Source: Cordilura impudica
Taxonomy: Eukaryota; Arthropoda; Insecta; Diptera; Scathophagidae
DNA length: 64,000 nucleotides
Direction: 5' to 3'
NCBI GenBank assembly: GCA_963682025.1
Contig: OY821518.1
Span: 236,756,152-236,820,151 of the forward strand
Under the pieces are notes generated by a model, which was not told the origin of the DNA, made no database searches, and worked only from the letters and a program-made list of their open reading frames with translations. The translations under genes and the position numbers were made by a program. Numbering within the stretch: position 1 is the stretch's first letter; every line of letters begins with the position of its first letter. Below, piece by piece: positions 24,356 to 36,491 of this stretch.

Positions 24356-24950
24356 TCTAAATTTGAGTGGATTTTTATTAATTTTTTTGCCTGTATGGCG
24401 ATTAGGTCGAAAAATGGACCGATCCTGACCATATTTGGTAAAGTCAAGTCTTTGCAAAAACATATGCAAACGAAAAATCTGTGAAATATTTTTGTTATAA
24501 GTGAAGATCGGGAAGCAGCTTTATATGGGGGCTATGACCAAAAGTTTTCTTATCGGATTTATTTGTGAACTACTGATTAATGGATGTAATTGACGCACAT
24601 AAACCCAATTTTAACGAGATTAACATGATAATTTGGATCTTATGGCAATTTAAAAAGATCTCATAGGGGTGTTTTCTCTAAGTCTAAACATGCACCTAAT
24701 TTCACCCATTTCCTATGGCCGATAGAAGCTTATATACTTAATTTCATCAAAATATATTCATATTTGCGACCTGTAGTTTGATTACAAGGTTTACATGGAC
24801 ACGCAGACAGACGGACAGATGGACGGACGGACATCGCTAAATCGACTCAGAATGTAATTCTGAGCCGACCGGTGTAATAGGTCAAATACTTTTGGTAGTC
24901 ATCAACATGAAGTCATTATACCCTAACCACATAGTGGCAAAGTTCTATAC
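24356..24950 (-). repeat. Family A copy, reverse, both ends damaged
   Basis: Matches family A from the ATTTGAGTGG segment to CCCTAACCACATAGTGG. It lacks the 3' palindrome, and the 5' hairpin is incomplete. Confidence 0.85.
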
Positions 24951-25174
24951 CATATGGAAATCGGTTGTCTTTTCATAAGTTATTCAATATGCACATGCTG
25001 ACATAAAAGATGGCGCACCCTGTATAATTCCCAATTAATTTCTAAGTGAGTTTCTAAACTTGAACAAAGAGTCACAATAAATGTACTACATTCAGATCTG
25101 TCCTGCGGCAGCTATTGAATTTCAGATTAAGATTTTTGTGTCACTCTGACTTCAAAAACCTTATCTGCCTTGAA

Positions 25175-26373
25175 CAGTGTTGCCATAATTTGAAATTGAA
25201 AAGATGCTAAATTGAAAAAAAAAAGATGCTAAAACGTACTGGAGTCAAAATAAAAGATGGAAATTTTTTTTTTTAATTTCATTACCTTTTGATTCAAAAA
25301 TTAAGTACTTATTAATTATTTCTTTGGTTTCTAAATGGAAAAATAAATAACTAAAAATAAAATAATAGCATAACTTTCGATTTATATTTTTAAAACTTTA
25401 AATAAAATTATTTTGAATTTCATCTGTAATTTTTTGAAACATCAAACTGAGTTTTTTTTAATTTTAAATTAAATATTTTTAATTTTAGAGAGATTTGTTT
25501 TTAATTTCATATATAACAAAATGTTTATTATCACAAAAAGATACGAGTATATTACAGTAATTGGTTTATGGAAACCAATATTTCTGTGATGTCTTCATCT
25601 TCAAGTTCTTCTTGGTTCTTGGTTTTATCAACGACATCGCTCGGTATATGTAACAGCACCCATTTTTCAATTTCAAACCTTGTTTTATACATACGTATTA
25701 CAGAACAGTACAACTCGGATTTTATTCTGTTGCAAAGTTTGCTTTTAACTATAGCCATTAAACTAAACGAACGTTGAACTCGTTCAAAACTAATAAAGAC
25801 AATACAAATGTGAATAACTCTTTAAATGGACTTTCGCCAGTAGAATTTTTGTTAACTTCAATCCATAAAGAGTTTGTATTCAGTGCTGTAACCCAATATT
25901 GTTTTGTGATATAACTCAATTGGATTTGAATATTTTCTGTTTCAGATGATCTAAATTTAAACTCTTCTAATATATTGGTTATCGGTTTTTTTTTACCCGG
26001 TTTAATGTGTTTTATATTGAAAATTTTAGCATTTTTTTTAATGCAATTATATTTTTTGGCAATCGACTTTTTGATTTATTAAAAACTGTTGTACTTGTGT
26101 ACATTCTTCTATTTCAAAATGTTTTGTTATATTTGTTGAAAGAAACGAGCAGAGTGGTAAAAAGAGTAGTACACAAATTTCTCGTATTACACTTTGAAAA
26201 ATTAAAATATATCAATACCATTAAAATTAAAATTATATATTAAAAAATAATGAAAAAAAATAAAATAAAAAAAGATGCTAAGTTAGCATCTAGCATCTTT
26301 TCATAAATTTTAGATGCTAAGCGACAAAAAAGTTGCTAAATCTAGCAACTAAAATGCTAATATGGCAACACTG
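25175..26373 (-). mobile_element. hAT element, internally deleted, 8-bp target duplication
   Basis: The ends CAGTGTTGCCATA and TATGGCAACACTG bound 1199 bp. The flanks GCCTTGAA (25167-25174) and GTCTTGAA (26374-26381) are an 8-bp target duplication with one mismatch. Inside, a C-terminal transposase remnant lies on the minus strand, and AGATGCTAA motifs cluster near both ends. Confidence 0.88.
25552..25990 (-). pseudogene. hAT transposase C-terminal remnant
   Basis: The minus strand reads ITNILEEFKFRS, KQYWVTALNTNSLWIEV and FKELFTFVLSLL. After a frame break near 25780 it reads RSFSLMAIVKSKLCNRIKSE, the dimerisation motif of hAT transposases (compare RxFSxMxxIKSKxRNR). The stop is at 25552. 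The catalytic part is missing. Confidence 0.7.
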
Positions 26374-27020
26374 GTCTTGAAGATTCCAATCGATTTCCAT
26401 TCCAGATACTCGTATATGTCACAGGGTTTTCTAAGTATGTGGCCAATCCAGATCTATTTTCTAGCGGCAATTTCAAAACAAATTCGAGTTTCACCTGTCC
26501 TATGCCGAAGATCATTTGGAAAGCTTGATAAATTCTTAGATGGAGTCTACATCCACGTTTCATAGCCATATATAGTAGTAAGATGAAAGTTAGAGGGATT
26601 GGTTATAATCTATTCTATATATATAAAAACGATGGTGCATTTGTTTGTAACGAATGATCTCCGGAACCATAAGAGCTGTCGAGCCACAGGTTCGGTTCGA
26701 ACTCTTCCGTGTTTTTTTTTAGTTTTAACCCTCTAGCTGGCGTTGGGGTCAAGTTATAACCAAAATTCTTATTTTCAATGCAATTTGTCTGCAATTCAGA
26801 ATGTATGTATGTTTCGTCATAAGAAATTTTTTATGTATAAATGGACCCGATAGGTGGCGCTGGGGTAAAGTTATTTCGAATATTCTTATTTACAAAAATT
26901 TTTTGTTGGACCCGGTAGATGGTGCTGGCGTTCGAAAAATAATGAGTTGTCAAATTTATTTAAATTTTATAAGTTACAAAATTCACAAACCTTTTCATAT
27001 ATAACCAAAAGTAAGGAAAA

Positions 27021-28200
27021 ATTGCATTAGCTATTGCTACGTCCGAAATAGCCGCAACATTATTGCATGGTGGTCGCACAGCTCATTCAGCACTCAAATC
27101 ACCGTTAAACATACAAACGAATGAGAATGCCGTATGTAATATCAAAAAACATTCCGGTATGGCAAAAGTTCTGCAAAAATGCAGTATTATTATTTGGGAT
27201 GAATCATGTATCATGGTTCAAAAACATTCCTTAGAAGCATTACATAGAACTTTAAAAGATTTTAAAGGCAATGAAAGACTTTTTGGTGGAGCTCTCATTT
27301 TATTATCTGGAGATTTTCGTCAAACATTGCCAGTCATTCCAAAATCAACCTATGCTGACGAAATAAATACCTGCTGAAAATCATCAACATTATGGAGTAG
27401 CGTTCAAACTTTATAATTAACAACAGACATAAGAGTACGATTACAAAATGATCCAACGGCTGACCAATTTTCAAAACAACTACCTGATCTTGCTAATGGT
27501 AAAAGCAATATTAACCCAACCACTCACAAGATTTTTGTCAATTTATATCGTCACGCTATGCATTAATTGAGAATGTATTCCCCGACATTCAAAATCAATA
27601 TCGTAACCATAATTGGTTAAGTGAAAGAGCTATTTTAGCCGCACAAATGTCGATGTCGATAATGTTGTTATTCAGGACATGATTGATTCCGAAACGTTTT
27701 CTTTCAAATCTATGGATAGTGTTGTTGGAGAAAATGAAGCAGTCAGTTATCCAACAGAATTTTTGAAGTCACTTGATGTGCTCGGTCTACCACCACATTT
27801 ATTAAAATCAAAAGTTGCTTCTCCAATAATTTTGCTACGTAACCTCAACGCTCCGAGACTATTAAATGGAACCAGGTTAATTGTTGAGAGAATAATGCCC
27901 AATGTTATTGAGGCCACAATTCTCAAAGGAACATTTAAAGGAGAACATGTTTTGCTGGCAAAAATTCCTATGATTCCTACCGACACACCGATAATATTCA
28001 AAAGATTGCAATTTCCGATCAGATTGGGCTTTGCCATGACCATTAATAAATCTCAAGGACAATCATTCCAAATATGTGGTTTGGATCTCGAAAACAGTTG
28101 TTTTTCCCACGAGCAACTATATGTGTTATGTTCCCGTGTCGGAAAGCCAGCAAATTTATTCGTTACTGTCAGAATAATTAAACTAAAAATTTTGTTCATT
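27021..28200 (+). pseudogene. Helitron helicase (PIF1-like), truncated and broken
   Basis: The frame enters at KIALAIATSEIAATLLHGGRT, the segment just after the Walker A motif in Helitron helicases. It continues with IIWDESCIM (Walker B) and LLSGDFRQTLPVIPKS (motif III). In-frame TGA (27374) and TAA follow, with readable pieces such as DIRVRLQNDPTADQF and NPTTHKIF. After another shift the C-terminal part opens from 27679: LNAPRLLNGTRLIV, GFAMTINKSQGQS (motif V) and HEQLYVLCSRVG (motif VI). The helicase normally unwinds DNA for rolling-circle transposition; this copy is inactive. Confidence 0.9.
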
Positions 28201-28284
28201 CTTTTTAGAATTACAATAATAGAAATATATTCGTCATTCTTATGTGTATGTTACAACAAATATTTATTTTAATTTTCATAAATA

Positions 28285-29084
28285 AACAAGTAAGAAAATT
28301 ATAGTCTGTCTAGACCGACCATACGATACCCTACACCATGGTTTAGAAACCCTATCTCTTTGGTCCAACTAACTGGATATATAAAATAAACAAAAACCAA
28401 ATTTGAGTGGCATTGTTGTTATTTTTTTTTGGCTGCAGATATGAAAAAGTTCATATCGGGTGCTATATTTATATGTGGACTAGGTCAAAAAATAGACCGA
28501 TCCTGACCATATTTGGTAAAGTCACATACACAAACCAAATTTGAGAAAAATCTGTGCAATATTTTTGTTTTTTTTTTTTTTATAGATTTAAGTGAAGATC
28601 GGGAAGCAGGTCTATATGGGGCCTATGACTAAGAATTGTCCAATAGGGATTATTTTGGAACTACTGATTAATGGATACAATAAACACATACAAACCCAAT
28701 TTTACTAAGATCTATATGATAATTTGAATCTTATGGCAATTTATGTCGATTTCATAGGGGTCATTTGTATGGGGACTAGGTCTGAACATGAACCGATTTT
28801 CACCAATTTCAACTCCGTTCATCCTATAGCCGACAAAAGCTTATATACCAAATTTGATCAAAATATATTCATATTTGCGACCTGTATTGGATTAGAAGGT
28901 TTACATGGACACACAGACGGACGGACGGACGGACGGACATCGCTAAAACGACTCAGAAAGTGATTCTGAGCCGATCGGTATAATAAAAGATGGAGCTAGG
29001 TCAAATATTTTTGGTAGTTACAAACAGAAGCACAAAGTCATTATACCCAAACCACAAAGTTTTATAGGGTATAAAAACCATGTT
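28285..29084 (-). repeat. Family A copy, reverse, near full length
   Basis: Starts AACAAGTAAGAAAATTATAG with the palindrome GTCTGTCTAGACCGACC and ends at the 5' hairpin CCCAAACCACAAAGTTTTATAGGGTATAAA. It lies inside the Helitron, right after the helicase remnant. Confidence 0.92.
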
Positions 29085-29099
29085 TATAAAAACCATGTT

Positions 29100-29844
29100 T
29101 ATACCCTATTTCAAAAATATTTGACCTAGACCCATCTTTTATCATACCGATCGAATCAGAATCACTAGCTGATTCGATTTAACGATGTCCGTCCGTCCGT
29201 CCGTCTGTGTGTCCATGTAAAGCTTGTAATCAAACTGCAGGTCGCAAATATTAATCTATTTAGATGAAATTTAGTATATAAGCTTCTGTCGGCCAGTGGA
29301 TGAACGCTATTGAAATCAGTGAGAATCGGTCTATGTTAAGACCGAGCCCCCATACAAATGGCCCCTACGAAATCAACCTATATTGCCATAAGATCCAAAT
29401 TATCATATAAACCTTAGTCAAATTAGGTTTGTATGTATTAATTACATCCATTAATCAGTAGTCCAAAAACGATCCCATTGGACAACTCTTAGTCATAGCC
29501 CCCATATAACGCCGCTTCCCGATCTACGCTTAAATCTATCAAAAAAACAAAAATATTGCACAGATTTTTCTCAAATTTGTTGTGTATACATTTTTTCAAA
29601 ATATAAGTGGCTTTACCAAATATGGTCAAGATCGGTCCATTTTTCGACCTAGGCCCCATATAAATGTAGCACCCCATATGAACTATTTCATATTTGCGGC
29701 AAAAAAATTAATATCAATGCCACTCAAATTTGAGTTATGCTCATTTTCTACATCGAATTAGTTGGACCGAAAGATAGAGTCTCTAAGCCATGGTATAGGG
29801 TATTATATGGTCGGTCTAGACCGACTATAACTTTCTTACTTGTT
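29100..29844 (+). repeat. Family A copy with paralogous empty site
   Basis: TATACCCTATT ... CTTACTTGTT, lacking most of the 5' hairpin arm and the TTTGTGCTGCTG segment. The matching point in the second duplication copy (36510-36517, GGTTTTTCTTTAACAG) has no element. This copy is therefore younger than the duplication, or was lost from the other copy, and the site is a T run. Confidence 0.9.
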
Positions 29845-29941
29845 CTTTAACAGTTTTCAATTAAAATTAACAAATATACAGATTCTAACTAAAATAAAAA
29901 AATTCATTGAGGGCAAAACAACGTTTGCCGGGTCCAGCTAG

Positions 29942-30886
29942 TAAATAAATGAAAAAGTAGATATTTTATGATACAACACTGTATGTTTACAATATCGTTA
30001 TAATATGATTATTTTGATATAATCATTCTTTAAGGAAGAAGCAAAATCATAAGAAATACTTTGCTTTGTTGAATGTTCTTTTTTTCTTCTTTTGATTCGT
30101 TATCGTTAACCATACGATAGCATGTCTTAATAAGATTTAGTACACTCCTGAGTTGGCAAAGCGATGATTTTGCTAGAAAGTTGGCGTACAAATTTGACGC
30201 TGCTTTGCAATGGTTTTACTTGTATATTAGCAAACGCAAAATTTCGTTTTCAAAAGTATATTTTAGTTAACCACAAAACTCTATCAGCATCTATTCGCGA
30301 TTTAACTGTGTTCGTGTAAACAACATAACAATTGAATTAAAATTAACCTGCTCTGCCGTAAAGTATACAAATCTAACTAAGTATTCAAGTTCAATTTGAA
30401 TCTGTTTTCGGTTTCTGCACAAGTGTATTTATGTATCTCTCCAAACATTTAACATTTGTTTAAAAAGTGTTTTTTTTTTTTTTAGTATTTTTTGTTATTA
30501 TTTCTTTCAATCATAAGTATATTGGGAGTCATTTAAGAGGTTTAAAATCCAATTTATTTGTTTAAATTGACTTTCGTTTTTCTATTCAATCAATGTCGTT
30601 CTTGTATTGTTGGTATAATTAAATAATTGTCATTTGTTCACATCAATCTCTATAATCAAAGTGAAATTATAAAAATAACACATATAAAATTTCCCATATA
30701 TTTAAACACCTTCAAACTATTTAAAATTTAGTGTCTGTGTTACTTGAATCTAGAGTGTTAATATCAATTGCTATAAATAATCAAAGCTTTCTTTCGATTT
30801 TGTACTATTTTTAACAAAAAAAAAAAAGTTTTATAATAAATTAAAATTAATCTACTTTTGTGGTTTATTTCATTATTTTTGCAAAA
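29942..30886 (+). promoter_or_regulatory. Drip: Drip 5' region, copy a (presumed promoter/5' UTR)
   Basis: This is unique, non-repetitive sequence between a Helitron 3' end (29941) and the Drip start codon. It is nearly identical to 36638-37547 upstream of the second first exon; the main difference is an extra ~36 bases here near 30035. I infer that it holds the promoter and 5' UTR from position only. I could not assign a TATA box or initiator with confidence. Confidence 0.5.
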
Positions 30887-30902
30887 ATGGTAGAAAAAAC
30901 TG
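30887..30902 (+). CDS. Drip: Drip aquaporin, first coding exon, copy a
   Basis: This 16-nt exon encodes MVEKT plus the first base of the next codon and is followed at once by a GTGAGT splice donor. The rest of that codon (AG) is the start of the exon at 53809, so splicing gives MVEKT-E-MSKF. This is the N-terminus I recall for Drosophila Drip. The intron phase (1) agrees. The exon alone would be unfindable; it is identified by the match to exon 2 and by the fact that the surrounding 2.4 kb is duplicated around 37548 with the same exon and donor intact. Upstream, 29942-30886 is unique-looking AT-rich sequence that presumably holds the promoter and 5' UTR; I could not assign a start site. Intron 1 from this exon would be 22.9 kb. 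Confidence 0.85.
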
Positions 30903-32261
30903 GTGAGTAATTTTTTTTATTAATATATAAAATTATTAAATTTATATCGTTTATCTTGCTAAGAAGAAATAAATCATTTCCTTTTTCATATCTGGTTTAA
31001 AAAAAAATCTAACTTTTTTGAAAGTGGCTTGAATCTAGATGCAAAATCCAGCTTTTAAAAGGACTGAAAATTTCTTCAGAAATATTCAACTTATTTTGAA
31101 GAATTTCGTAAGATACTTGAATGTTGGCACTTAATCTTATGTGGAGTTTAAGCCGCCTTACAGGTTTTAGTTTATAAATATGACTTCAATGATTTTGTCT
31201 CTTTAGGCGGTTGAGATTTATATCCAATTCTCTCTTACCAATTAAAACCTTGCTTCCTAAAGAACATTGGCAAAATTGAATAACATTTTCTTTTTAAAAA
31301 GGAAAAATATAAATTTAGTTGTGATTTTTTTCATCAAAGTTGAGAAAATTTAAAGAAACAGGTTTTATACACCTGTATTGCAGAATATAGACCATTTTTT
31401 TTTAAACCGGTGTGTGGTAATGTTTTTGCTATAATTAAAGCAAAAAGATTTGACCTCGAGCCTGATAAATTTCTAACTGAATCATTGAATGATAAAGCTA
31501 AAATATATAATTTTTTTGTTTATACACACAGGAAACAGATTCATTGTTGCAATCGAATTTGTTGTCAATAGAATTTGGTAGTCCCATGTACTATCAAATT
31601 ATTCTGTTGTTATTATTGAATTCTATAACATATGATTGATATTATACATAAATTCTAAGGTATCAATGGTAAAATTTGGTTGGTGTAATGATATTATTAA
31701 TTTTAATTATTAATCGAAATTTTTACTAATCCATATGAAAAAAGAGACACACTGACTTGACAGCATAGGTTCGATTCTACTACCAAAGGGAAGTAAAACC
31801 TTGTACTCAGTTTGGCGAGATTGGTGACCAATTTTTTTTATTGGCCTCAAAACATTCTGAAAATGAGTGGGCCCCCTGACAAAAAGGTGACATCAGTTTT
31901 TGCCCAACAGCTAATTCAGACGTGTTGATACCGCTTAATTATATTTGGCAATAATGTAGCTAAGACTGCGTTGAACATATTTTATTCTGTGGCTTATGAG
32001 AGTAAGTGTGCTCTACTTTCAATGAAAACTTTGGAAGTTATTAATTATTGGAATATTTTGGATATTACTGTTCCCCATGCCCAATTTAGGTTTATTTTAA
32101 ATAATGTTATGTTCTTTTAATTAATATAATTTTACGTTTTCTTGCTAGTCTGTAAGGATAATATTGTATCCATAGACCGAAAAATAAAAAAATTAAAAAA
32201 ATTATTTTTTCCTGCACTTTTTAAAAAAATATATTTTTCATAACTTGCAGCGTCTCCTAAT

Positions 32262-34097
32262 TATACCCTCCACTACAGTGTGCAGAGGGTATATATAAGT
32301 TTGTCATTCCGTTTGTAATAATTAGAAAAAAATTTTGGACCCCATAAAATATATATATTTGTGATCCTTATAACAACCGGAGTTGCTATAGCGATGTCCG
32401 TCTGCCCGTCTGTGGAAATCACGATGACGGCATCAATCGGGCAGCTAGGGTGCTCGTTGACATAAAAAATAATTTACTAGCATCCTAAAAAGTTTGCTGT
32501 TTAAAATTGTCCATATCGGTCGATTAGGGCCCGAGATTTGAATGAAGAACTAAAAAAAGTCTTGAAAAAATATAATTTTCTATGTTGTTCTTGTCACGAT
32601 CACGCCCTCAATAGTGCAGCTACAGTGATCGTTTTTAGTGAGAATGATTCACCAAATTCATGGGAAGATTTCTGTTTCAAAAATCATTAAAATCGGTGGA
32701 ACAGGTCCAGGGAAATCTCTGAAAAAGTAAAAAAAAAAATGAAAAATATGATGTTTCTATAGTGTTCTCGTTGTTATTCTAAATGTTATATTGTTGTCAT
32801 AGCTGGACTTGTTGTTTTTGTGGTCGTTGTGGTAATAATATAATAAAAACTAACCCTTTGTACATTTTTTTATTAACTCTGGTAGAAAATTTTAAAAGTT
32901 TCCATTGTTTTGGCATCACTAAAAATCTTTGTTAGATCATTTCTGTTATTACCACGAGCCTGCCTGCAAAATTTCAGATCGAATGGGTCACGGGAAAGGG
33001 GTTAAAATCGATCCAAAATTTTTTCGACAAGCAGAAACTACGAGTTAATATAAAGGGAGTAAAAATTCACCAGCTTCTAAAGCAAATAATGCTAAAATAC
33101 CTAGTTGTTAATAAAAAGAAAACAATGTAAATTTAGCAAAAAAAAATTTTTATGTATTAATTTATTTAAAGAGAAAAACACAAAAATAACGTTTGATTGT
33201 GTGTAATATTTACATATACATACATACACATATTAAATAATACAAATAATATACATATATTCCATGTAGTTCAATCCATAATAACTGCATGTTAGAAATA
33301 AATCGGTATATTATTTTATTTACATAAAATTCTGCAATATTTTGTTGTGGGGAAAATACATTTCTTTTATATTAACAGTGTGTCACTTCATTTTGCTCAG
33401 CGTGACTATGCCACAGTAGATGGCGCCACAATTTTTGTACTAATTAGCTTTGCAATAGTTATTTCTATTTTAACATGAATGTCAATATTTTCAAATATCT
33501 GATTGCGATTACATCTTATTTTTAAAAGTTGTTTATAATTACAAAAGCATTAATATTCACATAAATACAAAATTGCACTTTTTAAATTTTCCATTTAAAT
33601 TTAAGAAAATATCAATTCTAAAAACTGGAATTAAAATTTCCAATTATAAATTAGAAAATATTAACTGAATTTCAGAAAATCATATCAAAATGTCGGAAAT
33701 AATAATTTTAAATTTAGAAGACATCAATTGCATCTTTAAGATACATATAAATTTTATTCGTTAAACACAAATTGAAATTCCAAAAAAAAACACCAAATAT
33801 GTTTACATTTAAAAAATGTTTACATTAAAAAAAATATTGCATTCAGGAGAAATTAATAGCTTTTCAGTAACTTCTTTTAACGATTGTCGAATCGTTAAAA
33901 AAAAAAAGCAAAATTATCAGTAAAATTTTTAAACGATATTCGCTATTGTTAAAGTCAGCTGTTGTTGTTATCTAAACGACAACCATTTTTGTGTTGTTTA
34001 TTCAATCGATAAAAACTTAAATTTTTAGGTTGAAAAGTCGTCATACATAAATAAAAATCATAAAATAGTGAAAATATTCAATTCATTATTTCATTTT
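32262..34097 (+). repeat. Family B copy (ii), 3'-truncated
   Basis: Starts TATACCCTCCACTACAGTGTGCAGAGGGTATA and matches copy (iii) to about its base 2070, with a ~240-base deletion near 33500. It is cut off at 34097 by a hAT element. Its left junction CCTAAT|TATACCC corresponds to the uninterrupted CCTAATTTTTC of duplication copy 2. Confidence 0.9.
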
Positions 34098-36491
34098 CTC
34101 AAACTGTGAGCCGCGGCCCCCTAAGGGGCCGTAGAACTTTTTTAAAGGAGCCGCAAAACCTTTAAGTATTTCTACATTTATGTATTTAGTCTTTAAAATA
34201 TTTTTTTTTATTTCATAAATTTCTTTGAAAATTGTGTATTCCTAAATTTAAAATCGTAAAATTTGTTCAAATTAAATTTCACAGTAGGCTTAGTTACACA
34301 GAAGCATATTTTTAAACTTTGTTAAATTTTATAAAATTAGATTTCGTAGTAGGCTTAGTTACACAGAAGCATATTTTTTAACTTCCTAGAATTTATTAAA
34401 TTGAAAAATTTATTTCCGCAGTAGGCTTAGTTAGTTTGCAAAAAGAAGCACATTTTTAAATTTTATCTTCATTTAGTGATGTGCTTTCAACATTGACGAT
34501 TTTTGTAGTTTTTTTTTTATGTAATATTAAAAAAGTTAAAAAAGTGAATATATTAAAGCAAAAAAAAGTATAATTAAATATTATAAAATAATTATATTTC
34601 TTTCTATATTCAAGGTAATTATTATTATTTCTTTTAATTAGGTGATAAATTTAACTATTATTTTCTTAAAATTTTAACGATTTTATTACGGGTTTAAAAA
34701 TGGATAAGTGGCTAATAAAAATACCTAAAGAGCGAGAAAATTATGAAAGTGTACATGAATTATTAGAAATTACATCTGAACATCTACAAAAACCAGTAGA
34801 ATTATCATCTTTACCAGGAACTTCTACTTCAACATCGAGATTAACAACTGGTAATAAGAGAAAAGTCGCCGCAGATAATACACCTCAATTGAAAAATCGT
34901 AAATATAATACTGATTATTTGAAATATGGATTTATTTCGTCAACATTTAATAATCAAGAAAGACCTATGTGTGTAATTTGTTTCACCCAACTATCAAACG
35001 ATAGTATGAGGCCAGGAAAACTACTGCGTCATTTAACTACTTTGCACCCAGAATATCAAAGTAAGCCACTCGAATTTTTTCAAAGAAAGGCGGCAGATAA
35101 AAAGGAACAAACTGGTTCTCTTACAAAATATACAAAACTTAATGATGACCTGCTAAAAGCATCTTTCGAAGTTGCCCTATTAATTGCAAAAAAGAAAAAA
35201 CCTTATACCATAGGAGAAGATCTTATATTACCAGCAGCAATTAAAATTTGTGAAACTATATACAGTGAAAAAGTTGCTAATCCTTTGAAGTCTATTCCTA
35301 TCTCAAACGATACTATGTAAAGAAGAATTGATAGCATGGGATATAATATTAAAACCCAATTAATATCTCGTATTAAACAGAGCAACTTCTTCGCGATACA
35401 AATTGATGAATCTGCTGATATAACATATTACGCGCAGTTAATGGCTTTTGTCAGATATCAGTATAACTTCCAAATTCATGACGATATACTTTTTTGTCGG
35501 GAGCTATTAACTTCAACAAGAGGTATTGATATTTTTGTAAAAGTAGATGAGTTCTTTTCAGAGAATAAACTTGAATGGGTAAAATGTGTAGGAGTGTGTA
35601 CAGATGGTGCAGCAGCGATGACTGGGAGAATTTCTGGATTCAAAGCAGAAGTACAAAAAGTATCACCAGATACGCAACATATTCACTGCGTAATACACAG
35701 AGAACATTTAGTTTTTTGACGAATGTGTTCCGAACTCAGTGAAATTTTGAGTGACATTACAACTATTGCTAATTTTGTAAAAAATCGTGCTGTAAACTCG
35801 AGATTGTTTAATATTTTATGTAAGGAGATGGGATCAGTGCATGAGGTTCTGTTATATCATACTGAAGTAAGGTGGCTTTCACGTGGAAAAGTTTTAAATA
35901 GAATTTTAGAACTTAAAGATGAGTTACGATTATTTCTTTTAGATAAAAAACCAGATCTTGCTACGCACTTTAGTGATGAAAGTTGGATGTGTTTAGCATC
36001 ATATTTAGCAGATTTTTTTGCTAAAATAAATGAATTAAATCTTTCTCTGCAGGGAAAAGAAACCAATATTTTAGTTTTGAATACAAAACTTATTGCTTTT
36101 CAACAAAAACTTTGTTCATGGTCAAACTCTATTAACGAAGGAAATATGGAAATGTTCCCATGTCTGAATGAGTTTGTTTGCACCAATGAAATATCAATAT
36201 CAAATTCAATTAAAAAAACAATACTGAATCATATTGATGAATCTAAAAGATTTTTTGCTAAATATTTCCCAAACATGAACGAGGAACGAAAATACGACTG
36301 GATAAGGATGCCATTTGCTAAAACATTGAAATATGATCATATTTCTTGCGTAGCTCAAGAAGAATTGATTGAAATTAGATCAGATAATTCTTTTGAATTA
36401 GAGTTTAACGAAAAAAGTTGAACAGAATTTTGATGAAACTTCTGTTTCGGAATTTAGGGAGCCGCAATATGAAAAAGTTTGAGAAGCACTG
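34096..36491 (+). mobile_element. hAT element (ZBED5/SCAND3 type), damaged left end
   Basis: The right end GTTTGAGAAGCACTG is the reverse complement of CAGTGCTTCTCAAAC, a classic hAT end. The left end begins mid-repeat at TTCTCAAACTGTGAGCCGCGG, so its first ~6-8 bases and its target duplication are lost. GC-rich GCCGCGGCCCCCTAAGGGGCC near 34112 can fold. The transposase at 34700-36421 has two stops and lacks its C-terminus. Confidence 0.85.
34700..36421 (+). pseudogene. hAT transposase, two in-frame stops, C-terminus lost
   Basis: The frame starts MDKWLIKIPKERENYES and holds a BED-like zinc finger (MCVICFTQL ... LLRHLTTLHPEY, residues ~92-117). It is broken by TAA at 35318 and TGA at 35717, but the same frame continues through both. 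Core motifs are FFAIQIDESADIT, CTDGAAAMTGRISGF, HCVIHREHLVF, TEVRWLSRGKVLNRI and LNLSLQGKETNI. The frame ends ...LEFNEKS then TGA at 36419, where related proteins continue ~100 residues into the dimerisation domain. The sequence then jumps straight to the element's terminal region, so this part appears deleted. Two point stops in an otherwise clean frame mean fairly recent inactivation. Confidence 0.9.

Larger units (their letters stand above)
26609..29941 (+). mobile_element. Helitron with both ends, hosting two family A copies
   Basis: The 5' end is A|TCTATTCTATATATAT at 26609, the TC start typical of insect Helitrons. The 3' end has a hairpin GGCAAA-ACAACG-TTTGCC (29912-29929), then GGGTCCAG and CTAG at 29938-29941, followed by T. 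Insertion is therefore between A and T as expected. The remaining helicase (27021-28200) is broken, and the Rep domain and N-terminal helicase are deleted. Near the 5' end a TAGGTGGCGCTGGGGT-type motif is repeated three times (26734-26930). Family A copies at 28285-29084 and 29100-29844 are later insertions. Confidence 0.88.
29844..32261 (+). repeat. Segmental duplication, copy 1 (Drip 5' end)
   Basis: This ~2.4-kb block recurs at 36512-38945 in direct orientation. It covers the last ~97 bases of a Helitron, the Drip 5' region, exon 1a, the start of intron 1 and part of repeat C. By eye the copies match along their whole length, with a substitution every few tens of bases and a few indels. 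The homology can also be followed left of 29844 into 29068-29099, because a family A element (29100-29844) interrupts this copy. On the right the match stops exactly where family B begins (32262). Confidence 0.93.

Noticed and set aside
29941..30902. Claim that the Helitron captured the Drip first exon
   Set aside because: The exon lies outside the CTAG terminus in both copies, and no Helitron end was found downstream; simple segmental duplication explains the data, so capture is left only as a testable alternative.
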